Below are positions 35,913 to 47,900 of a stretch of 64,000 bases of DNA, piece after piece. The notes under the pieces were generated by a model. That model had not been told where the DNA came from, did not search any database, and saw nothing but the letters and a program-made list of their open reading frames with translations. Origin of the DNA: Astropecten irregularis. Its lineage: Eukaryota; Echinodermata; Asteroidea; Paxillosida; Astropectinidae. Location of the stretch: NCBI GenBank assembly GCA_963971285.1, contig OZ020253.1:16566528-16630527 (forward strand), in the 5' to 3' direction. Position 1 is the first letter of the stretch; each line of letters starts with the position of its first letter. The position numbers and the translations under genes were made by a program.

Positions 35913-38900
35913 CCGTTTCGTTAACCCAGGCACCCAGAAAAAAAATATATAGTCTGCTTACCAAGACAAACTTGACAGGCAAAGGTATCAGCGCATCCCA
36001 GGAGAAGGCCATTGTGTAAGGCACGTAGGTGATGAAGAAGATGACAGCTCCACAGGCTGCTGACAAGTTGGCCTGGGAGAACAGTGAACTGATCAGGAAG
36101 CAGAAGGTGATTGTTGACACGCTGAAGGACACCAACATGAAGAGGAGAACGGACGCATCTGTGTTGATAGTGATTTTGCCAACCTACGTATGGTGGGATA
36201 AAATCAAATGAAGTTTCATCCATTGCATCAAAGTTCATCAGTGGCTCAGGTGGGAGTGCAAGTCTGGACATCTTGCCAGTTTGACAACTAATCTAGCCAG
36301 CGTCATTGCTAAAATTGAATCTGTTTAGCAGACCATCAGCCAACTTCTGATGAACAAAACTGTCAATGGACAAGTTAAACCACCATCCACTTAATTGGAC
36401 ACAAACAGAAAGAATGGATGGAGGAAGCCATCTGACCAACCTTCAGCACTAAACCCAGCAGCCAACTGCTGATGATGCATATGAAACTGTTCATGGACAA
36501 GACAAACCATCATTCTCTTCGACACAAACAGGAAGAGAGAGACAGAGGGATGGAGGGAAGCCCAGCTCTGATGACCTACCTTGAGAACCAAGACCAGCAG
36601 ACAGCTTCTGATGAACATGACTGTTCATGGACAAGTCAAACCACCGTCCTCTTCGACACAAACAGGAATGACCAAGAGACAGGTGGACGGAGGGAATTAA
36701 AGCCCTCTGACATACCTTCAGCACCACGACCAGCAGACAGCAGCTGATGAACATGACCAGGAAGCTGTTGATGAACCAGGCCACCCAGTGGACACCGTCC
36801 CCCATCCCCATCACCTTCATCACCTCCTTCAGCCGCAGCTCCTTCTCCAGGACGATGCCTTTGATGGTCATAGCCACCGAGAAGATCCAGGCCAGGACCA
36901 TAAAGAGTGGCAGGGCAGCACCTAACGAATTGATGAACCTGTGCGATTGAGATTGTGATGGTGACACAGAAATTAGGATAATCTTATACAAGTTGACATG
37001 ATATTTTCATCTACTCACCAAAAAGTACAAAGCTGTTTTCTGTGGTGATAAAAGCTAGTACTTCTTTGACTGACAAGCAACTGACAACAGAAGCTATAGG
37101 GGCCAATTTCACAGCCCTGCTTAGCACAAAAAATTGCTAACCACGAAATTTCTGTGTTAATAAAAACAGGATTAACAAGCCAATTTCCATGAATTGTCTA
37201 TCACTTGTGATTGTTCATCTTTGGATGCTGTCCGCTAATCATGAATATCAAATGGATTTTTCATGCATTTTTTTTGTGCTAAACAGCTCCATGACATTGA
37301 CCCCAGGACAGCCCTAAATGATGCTGAAAAAGGCCATGGGCAGGCTATATATATGCTCACAGATCGTCAACGTAGCAAGGGTATGGGAACTCCTGGATGA
37401 AGGTTCCTGCTCCCGAGTCTTCCTTCCTCAGCGATGCTTTGATTATTCCCTGGTCTAACATGTCTTGTAGGAACACAAAGCCACCTGTCAAGTACTCCCC
37501 ATAGAAGAGGACATCGTTCATAGGTCCAGGATACCAGAAACTATAATCATGTACAAAATCAAAATTATGAATGATGTTTTAATTGACAGATGACATTGAC
37601 ATCAGATAGACCAATCAGGGGAGAAATTAAGGTAAGGTGTGGCTGATACCGTAGCACTCAGAAGTACAGGTCAATTACAAAAGTCAATGACAGATAGTGC
37701 CTGTAAAGTACAAAATACTTGTGCTTGGAAGTGCTTCATCAGGGCAAACCTTTGGAGAGTGATAACAAATTTTGGTGTTTTCCTACTACAGGGAGTCAAA
37801 AAGAACTTGACCGGGATTTATGTTTTTCAAAAGAAACAAATGACACTCAAAACTTCAATAAAGCTTATTTAACAAGCATTATATTCTCGCCTGCGTTTTT
37901 TTTTCTGATAAAGCAAGAGAGAGTACTTGTTAAATATAATTATGCTTTATTGAATTTTTGAGTGTCATTTGTTTCTTTTGAAAAGCGCATCACCAATTCT
38001 GGTCAAGAACTTTTGGACTCACCCCGTACTAGCTTGAATAGGGCTAACTTTACCTCAGTTGTCGCCCTGAGCAGTACAGAGGCTGCCCTGGTGCATGTCT
38101 TGATCCCCAAGTTCAACCCCATGTCTTTGTATATCCTTGTCAAACATACCCCAGGGTAAGCGTGCAAGCCTTTTAGGTACAGACATAAAAATTTCACATT
38201 TTGCTTGTACCATTAACGTTTTTGACCTTAGGGCAACTCCACAGATGGGTCTGCCATGTGCTAAAAGTATAAACACAGCTCAACCCACATATTGGATCAA
38301 CCATGGAGGAATGGATCCACTGATAAACCGGTACTTACGGTTGCTTGTATTTGTCTGTGCTTCGAACCATACTGCTGTCCATACGTAGCTGGTAAACCAC
38401 ATGGTTTGGGATGGTGTCATTGTCTGCTGAGGAGTTGAAACCTTCAAACACCACACCTACAAGATTGAATTGAAGAGAGATTTTAAATCTCCATCGAAGC
38501 TTGACTATAAACTCATTGTAGATACACCATGGTGTTTATCGTGTTTTTGCATAGGCCCTAATGAAATGGGTGAGTGAATACTATCTAGTGATAGTATCTA
38601 TGCTAGTAGATACAACAATTATGAACTTTGATGAGGTATTAAGATGAAATGGAGCAGCTATCACATGAACACACACAACTATGATAATTTCAATCAATTT
38701 CAAAGTGATAGGCAGACATTTGGATGCTAGCCCATGATGCTGGCCGAGTTTTCATGCTAGCTATATAACCTGGAGCCCCAAAGTAAAAACTCCAATTGGC
38801 CTCAAAATGTGTTTTGTGATTTAATTATGTCAGACTCCTCTATATCCTGAGAAAAATCTGAATTTTGAATGGGATCAACATAAATCGTGCCTGGTTAGCA

Positions 38901-41900
38901 ATCCTGATGCCTGGAAATTTGGTTGGCAATCCTTTTTTGATCAAGGAAGACTTTTCATGCTTTAGCAAATCTTGTGCTTGGCCCAAAATTGGCCCCAGGT
39001 GCTAAAACAGATTTGGGACAAGTTGTGTTTTACTTTACCTCCCCAGAATGTGTGATTTCTCTGCAGCATGTTGGCTGCATCCTCAAAATCCTCCTCGGTG
39101 CTGAATCCCCTCACTTTGTCAAGATTAACACACTGGACCACAGACAAGTAAAGAAACATTAGCATCATCAGCATGTTAGAAATGATGTCATGTCCACCAC
39201 CATTAGTACATGATTGTGCTTACAGTATTATCCGAAATGCAACTTCTAGATCAAAGAAAGATCTGAAATTGTTCTATCCCACTGGGCCCTTGTAGGATAA
39301 TGTCTGATAAACCTGTTAGATCCCACTCTTTTCAACTGACAGGGAATTAAACATTCATAATATAAGCTAAAGCAGATAATGATGCCCACAGCATGCAACT
39401 TTGGCTAAAGTTTCCTTAATTGAAAGAGGCAGTCAATGTTATGAGTAACAAGGTTAAACAGTCCAGTAGTGTGGCCAATTTTATAGATTTGCTTAAGAAA
39501 AAAATTGCTTAAGCATGAAAAGACTTCCTTGATCAAACAGGATTACCAACCAAAATTCCAAGTGATGTTTACTGCTTTTGACTTTGTTTGCTGAGCATAA
39601 CATTCACAAGGCGTTTTGGCTGGCATTAATTTAATTAACCAAGTTTTTTGGCTCTTCAGCAAATTCTGGTGCTTAAGCTGCTCTATGAAATTGGCCAATG
39701 GCTAGTAAATCTTACTGATGTTATAAAATGAATACAAGTAATAAATTGCTGCGAACTTCTTACCAACCATGCAAAATAACAACCTGAAATATATCAAATG
39801 CTTGGAGATAGGATGGAGTGCCTGAAATTTGTTATGTTTTGAACATAGCTGGATCTTTCCCAAATTATAAAAATTTCATGAATTTTCAATTGGCATGACA
39901 CACTGTTAAGTGATCAAGGAGATCGAAATATAAGCTTGATGGGACTATATGTACCTCAAGTATGTCAAGTGTAGTATTTGCAAATGCATCGATAGCATCA
40001 ATCGCATACATCCACGACACTGTAATGTTTGTTGCTCTATTGCTGTTCACTTCCACAAACTTTTGAAGTTCTCTGAGATCAGCGGGTGAGTTTCTTTCCA
40101 GGGAGTCCATCGTTTTGGTCCTTTGCAGTGGGTTTTCTTGAAACTCCTAAAATAAAATGTGATCGGTGCATTTTAATTTTGGTTCTTCTGTTGCTGTTGG
40201 GGAGGGGGGCAGGATGAGCTGATGAGAAAAGTGAATTTGACAGGACTTGAACCCAAGAATCCTGGATTGCCATATCAGAGTTCTCCCATCTTCAGATTTG
40301 GGTCGGACAAATTTAATGTTGCTAATTTGTGTTTCAATAGATGCCAGCTCTAGAGGCCTGCAAGCTACTTTCAATTGTGTGAAATATTTGTGAATTGAAA
40401 AAATTCCTTGGAAATTGTTTTTTTCTTTTTTTCAATCCATGCTCAAATTTGTAGAAAAGTGCATAAATTTAATAGCATTTAAGATAATGCAAAAAAATAA
40501 AAACATATTTCATGACAAAACAAAATTAATAGAAAGTCTCTTTTACCATACTCCAGGTTTTAAAATTAAATTCAAAGGTTAAATTCACATAATGGCATGC
40601 AGCTTAGACTTAGAGGAGTACATAATAGACTGGTTTTAATGCATTTACTTACCTTAACCATATTGCTTATAGGCGAGAGCTTGATGTACTTTCGTAGTAC
40701 CGGGGAGTATTTCTGCCACTTCTTTGCCAGGCCGACTAATAGTCTCATCGAGGCAAAAGGCTGCTCAGCCTGTAAGTGGTAAAACAAGTATAGCCTTGCA
40801 ATTAGTTATGCAATTAACATGAAACAGATGCAAATTAGAATTGCTGAAATTAAAACAGAAGTATTTAGAGATATGGTAGCCAGCCTTTTCTTCAAAGACG
40901 GCACATGATGACAAATGAATGGCATATGAATAGAGAATGTACGGAGCTCCACGAGTGCCATTTGACTTATCCAGATAACCACATTATTTATCTCGGCAAG
41001 TCATTTTAGAGTGATAAAAGTCGTCTTGTCTCAGTAATTATCTCAACAAGATGACTTTTAGCGAAAACAAGAAGTCAACTTTTTCTGATAATTTATCTGG
41101 CCAAGTCAACGAAGTGCATCTAAAAAGTAGTCTTATCCTGATAATTAATCTCTGTTTGAGTTATTCGTCTTTTGAAGATGAACTATCGTGACAAGTCGAC
41201 TTCCTTCTTTCAGTAAGGGTCTTGGTGAGATAAATTATCAGGATATGACAACTTCTCAGGTTTCACTAAGTCATCTTGCACGGATAAATTATATTGTCTA
41301 CTTTTAGGGCCTAATAAGTTGACTTGGCGAGATAAATTATGTGGTCATCTGGATATTGTGGAATGGCACTCGTGGAGCTCCGTAAGAATAATAATACTTT
41401 ACCTCTCTCATGATACGTCTGGTTGCATTGGTGTCTGGGGTATACAGAATATAACCCTGCACCATCGGCTTTAACTTCTCCCACATTAACTCCCCCAGAT
41501 CGGTGGATTTGATCTCCTGCACCCACTCACAGTCACCTGCCAAATACAATGCGAAGATGTTAACTATGCCATTGAGACTGGAATTTCACCATGATCTTTG
41601 GTACATCTATGTTTATTCATGCACCCCTGAGTTGCACATGAATGTATTGAAAATTTATCATTTATAGCAGCATACTCGTTTTGTGAATGTAGGACAAAAT
41701 GCTGGACACCCAATTAATTTTTCTGGTTTTTATTTCTATGGCAAGGACTTTACAAGAGAGTATACCTCTTGGCCAAATCATTACTCTCTAATTGCAAAAG
41801 AGTGAAAAGCCACTCTCTGAAGAGCCATATGAGGGACAACTCTGTTTCAAGTTGTCTTCCACTTTGCATCGTTTTGAGTGATTTTCCACTCTGGCCCAGA

Positions 41901-44900
41901 GTGAAAACCACTCCAGTAGAGTGAAAAATACACCACTCTTTTTCAAGAGCCCTATGAAGGACAACTTGATTTTGGAAGAGTGGTATTTTTCACTCGTTTG
42001 CATTTAGAGAGTAAATGAGAGCATCAAGACTAATGAAAAGACAAGTGGAGTGGAGGGGGAGGGGGACTCGGGGAGGCCGGGTAGGGGGAGGGGGAGGTAT
42101 AACGGGGGAGGGTGGGACGGGGGCAGAGGATGTGGAATAGGGACAAGATTCTAGGGACACCAACATTCTGGAGTCGAGGTGTCTAAGAGCTGATGAAATG
42201 GTTCGATCAGAGATATGATTTTACAAATAAAATTTACTTTTTGGTTCTTGTAGGTCACCACCCGAGTCTCTGCTTTTTTCCGACTGTGCTGAAGGCGGTT
42301 TTATAGGCCCCGATCCTTGGGCTGACTTCAGCAAATCACCAAAAGCTCCTAGGCCCTGTCCTGCCCCTGAACTTCCGAGGCTTATATTGGTGAAGTCTAT
42401 CATCTCCCCGACACTACCACAGACGAGTGTGTCGGTGTCATTCTGCTCGGCAATTAAATTGAGGTCGTCAATCAGCTTATCAAAGTTGCCAAGTTCTGAT
42501 AACTGTAGATATAGACAGAAATTTAAGCCACAATTCAGTCAAGCATCTGTAATTCTTGTTTGAATCAATATTCGGCATGCACTGGAAACTGTATTGACAA
42601 GCAGCTTGACTAATTTACTTAATGTAGAAAGTCATGAAACAATGTCATTTAACCTGGACCAAAATTGCTAGTTAATTAGTTACTTGATAAGCATATATAC
42701 CTATTTCATATTTTGATCAGCTTGTGCTCAATATCACCAAACTCATATAAATTCCTATCAATCATAGTACCTTTGATACATTGCAGTCCCACGTACATAG
42801 GATAGGCCCCCTACGATGGGTTATCCTTAATTTGTAACTTGAGTTAGGGCTTTGTGAAATCGACCCCTGGAAACTCTAAACATGCATGTCATCAAAAAGT
42901 CTATACTTTGGGCCACAGAATTATTCTCAGAAGTGTGACACAAATAGACATTACATACCTTGTTAGTCAGGGAGATAGATAACTTCAGGGCATCCCTGTG
43001 AAACTGTTCAGAGCCTGAATTCCAAAGCAAACAAAAATGGACATAAAAATTACACTTTCAAAAGAAACAATTAATTTCCTAGAATAAATAACAACATGGA
43101 TCAGATACAAATTTATAAATGTGTCCGATGCAATTCGTAGAGCACACTGTCTGATGAATATGCATTTCTTTCACTTTTTACCTCTAATGATGAAGTAATT
43201 TATTCCGTGAATAAAAAAAAAGTACTGTCCATGTATATTACCTCAATGCTACTGACCCCAATACTGATTGGGTAGATTGTTTAATGAAAACAGTTTAGTA
43301 CTGCACTTCTGTACTGAAAAGCCCATTGCTTTATAACCAATCTATAAATAAATCTATAAACCATTTAAAACTTATACTTCCAACATTACTACATTGAAAT
43401 CATTCCAGTTACTCTTTTTTTTTCTTTGCCCTTTTTGGACAAATATAGTTAAAACTGTCAGCATCTGGTATATGATAACTCAACACGAGTCAACAAACTT
43501 TGCGCTTTCAAACACTGAAATATACATAGTCCAGTAATTGTGCTTGCATGGAGGTTGAATATGCACTTAAAGAGTATGTGTACACGATTACATTGCTTGT
43601 TTTGCTTTTTACTACTACACAAATCAGACAGATGTGACCGTGAACATGAAATAAAGGCTGGGTCTAGTTTGGTTAATGATTGACTAAACTTTGATTGGTA
43701 AATTTACTGATTCATCCAACATTTTGTAATGGCTGTCAAAGCTATAGATATTAAGTGGATTGGACTGAATGTTTTCTGTGTGTATGTTTCCACAGTTATA
43801 CTGGCAACCCTAAAAGGTTATTACGATGTACAAACTCTGAATGGCTGAAATGAATATTCATCATGCTTTATGACTTTTGTATTCTTCACTTACTGATTTA
43901 TGTAATTAACAATCAATAGGCCTATCTAACAGTTCTTTCAAACTAACTAAAAATTGCATTTTATTCTCAGGATTGTTTTTAACCATCTTAGCAACATCAT
44001 CTGGAATTTAGGACACTTAAAAAATTAACTGTAAATGACTGAGTGTTATAACAAGCCTACGTACATGTGTACAGGGCCGGGGGGAGGGCTATTGGGGAGT
44101 GGAATTGACTGAAATTGGGTCAGGTACATGTAACTGGTTTCAAAGTTCACATTTATACAAAACTTATAAAAAATTTCCATGCAGTGTGTATATCTGACTC
44201 ACTGGGTGTGGCAGCCATTTGTCAATGTTGTCTTTTGAGTTTTTGTCACCACACTTATTGAGTAAGTCTACATAGTTAAAATAATAACCGAGGATGGGTA
44301 AGTAGGGAGACTTTCCCATAGGGTCGTGCTCAGACTTTACTTACCTATTCTAAAACATTTTATGAACTTCAAATTGACATATGTTCATATGAGAGAATTC
44401 TCCCTCTTCTATTAAAATATGGACAGCCTCAGTAAAAAATATGTCTTTAAAAGGTAGCTGGTACCTTAGGGAGACATTGAAATGTTTCCCTAAACCCGAT
44501 GTCTCCTAAATGTTCACTTTCAGACGCTAACAATTTCCCCAATACCCTATTTGTAATTATAGTCTTAATTCTAATGGGGAATCATTTGGGTGTAAGGTTC
44601 TTGTATAAGACGGCTGTCATTTTGGTTTCCTGAGCTTCGTTTTCAGTAAAAGATCCAGGCATCAACATTAGGCCTACTATTTGAACCTAACACTGGTGAT
44701 TCAGCAAAAACAACTGATTGATTAATTTGATGTTTGAACCCACTCTAGTTCATGCATCAATTTTGTGTTAAGGAGTTAAATTTCAGCAATAACTTACTAA
44801 GCTGTAGCCACAAGAAATCTTGCTAAATTTCTATCCTTCAAATACAAACTGTGTTCCAAACTTTGGCAACTTTACCTGGATCTTGGTCAAAGTTTCTGTC

Positions 44901-47900
44901 CAAAGATTGCTGTATTCTGTCCAATTCTGCGAGGTTTCCAAAAATGTTCTTGAGGGCTTCCATTGTTGTCTTGTTTGACACAATCAACTCCACATCATGA
45001 AGTAGTATCGTTAGGCTGTAAAAAAAAAATATAAAAACAAAAAACTGAGAATGGTCTCAACATAGAAATGATTCTGTACCCAAATTAAGGTGATATTTCG
45101 TTTAGGGAACAATAAGACCCAAGGAAAGTGTTACATGCTGTATAAATATCATAAATCACTTCAACTTGCCTCATCTAAAAAGTTTTTCATTAAACAGAAC
45201 ATCTTAAGACATAAATCATAATTATGACAAACATCATGTGTGCATGCGTGTTCCAGTGAACATTGTAATCAGAAGTTTAATGATCAAGGAACTACACATT
45301 TTCAGTTGCATTTTGTATTGGATTGATTTTCTTCTGAATGTTTTGTTAAGCTGTTCACTCTTTCAAACATATGCCTGTTGTTTTATCTGTTTGTTGTCAG
45401 ACAGAATGGGTCAGTTGTAAGCAATCAAATTTACACCAAAAAGTTGATTCAAACAAATATCATTAGGCCTAGAGTATGACTTCAAAAAAATAAAGAACAA
45501 CTGAAGTATTAGGCAAATTACTTAACATTCTGATGTGTCAATTCTGTTGAACTAGAATGTTAGAATAAATACAAGGCAGAAGAAATTCAACAAGCACAAA
45601 AAACCAAGCAAGCAAATGAATAAAGATTATGGACAATATTTGGGACATCACCAACAATTTTACATATGATAGGATAGTTCAATAACTTCAGTTGGTAGAG
45701 CACCAGTATAACAATACCCTAGGAGTTTGAATCCCCACTCCAGTCATTTTTTTCTTTGTTAACTTTTCAGTGGTAAAAAATCCTTGGATTGAACCAGAAA
45801 AAGATATGCTTCTGCATTTAGGCCTACCCTGCATCTCTGTAGTTGTTGACCTTGCCCATCTGCTCACCGTACGTCTCATTCTGGAAACACTTGCTCTCAA
45901 AGTCACACAGGAAGGATTGGAAGAATGGAAGGAGACCACCTGATGGCAATGCCTTGCTCACAAAATGACCTATAGTGACATCACAGCCAAACATGTTCAA
46001 TATTCCAAGTGACTTCAGTTCATGGTTTTATGTTCTGACATCATCAAACTTTTTCAAATTTGATCTTAGTGCCCTAATTGAATCAAATATAATCATTCAC
46101 AAGTGAGATGAAATTCCCATTTCTCTGCAAAATGAACATTCACAGTCTCTGCAGCAAAGGAATGGAACAGTCTGCCCTCTTACATTCAATGTGCAGGATC
46201 TTTGGATCAATTTAAGAAAAAACTCAAAACCTACCTGTTCCACCAACAATAATAGCAATGATACAGATTTATTTGTGTGTATTAAGTTTATGTTATATTA
46301 TATGTATTTACTATTTAATTTTTGTTTGTAAGGAAAGCGCTGTGATTTAGTTTACTAAAAAGAGCGTATTAAATGCCGGTTATTATTATTATTATTAAAA
46401 TGCTAAAAATGCACTATACAGATTAACACTTAATTAAGTAAACTGAATGGTTCAAAGGACGGGAAATGTCACCTCAGGGTTCTTGGAACTCATAAAACAG
46501 CCTTAAAAATAAGTTCTAGAATTTGAAAATCATACAGATAGACAATAAGAAAGAATCATGAGCTGATGCATATATCCCTAAATGACGTGTGGACAACAGT
46601 TTGGCCTATTTAAGTACAGGAAGGGAATGGTGTTTGCAAAAATCCATAAAAAGGCGTGTGTGATATACAGGCCAATGTGGTAAAATCATTGCTTTTCACA
46701 GGTAATCTCAGATAAATCTGTTAAAATAAACATGCAAGTTACAGTAGAATACAGCTGGAGATAGACTTATCAGGGAAAACACTGGCAAAATGTGAGGTTA
46801 ATAAAAATGAAAATTATAATGATGACACTCACATTCCTCATGAGGTATGGGCATTTGGCTCATTCTTACTAAGGCTATGATCAGGAAAAGAAGCACTGGC
46901 CATACCAACTCAATCAGAAGGCGGATCTATACAAGAGAAATAAAAAATACAACTTTATTTTGGCTCTGTCATCTCACTTTCCTTAATAATACCTGGGCCA
47001 GACTCATAAACTTCTCTGCAAAATAAAGGTACAGTACATGACGGTGTTAGTAGAAACATGCCGTTGAGTGAAATATTTCTGCCTGAAACGGTGTATTTAT
47101 CCAGAAATTCCTCAAACAAAGACTGAAAACAGTTTTCTTCTTGGAGTAAGGTGAAAACCATTCTTTATGTTTAAAAAGAAAATTGAGTCTTTTTTTTGGT
47201 GCAATTTTCTCGTGACTCAGATGTCCGATTAAGCTCAAATTTTCACAGGTTTATTATTTCATGTACATGCTGGATGCCTGGATCAGACAAAGTTTGAGTG
47301 CTGTTCTGTGACATTTGCCAATCATGTATTACACCTTTAATCTTTATTCTGAAAAAAAATATATATTTCACAAGTTTGCTTACATGGGTGTTAATGTGCT
47401 GATGTGCATTTTTTTTTGCATCCTACTCATTTCACTCAATTGGTATCCATTAAAATAACCACAAGGGAAACTGACTGAATTATAAGTCATTCAAAGGTGA
47501 ACAAATGAAAATTGACTTTGTTCACCTTTCAATTGGTATTCAGTTATATAGAATTCAAACAAACAGCTAATTATTTAACCTAGTCTAAAATTGACTCAAC
47601 ACAGAGCCTAGACCGTAGGAAGAGATTGAATATCATCGATACTGATTACATTTGCAACATGATCCTGACATATGATTGAATACATCATGTACTACATTTT
47701 TAAATCTTTCAGTTGGACTGCGATAATCGTAGAGACACCATGTTTAGTCAAATGTTTTCTAGGTTTATTTCGAGGAAAAGGGGTATTTCCTCAAAACTAT
47801 TTTAAAAATAAAATATTTGAGCTGCATGTAATCATGCAGATACAGTTTTGAAATAATTTTCAAAGATGATTCAAGGAAATGGACGAAACAGGAATGATGT

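Noticed and set aside
35640-35920. Proteins with Ala-Gln or Glu-Pro dipeptide repeats
   Set aside because: These are frames through the MITE hexamer arrays, not genes.
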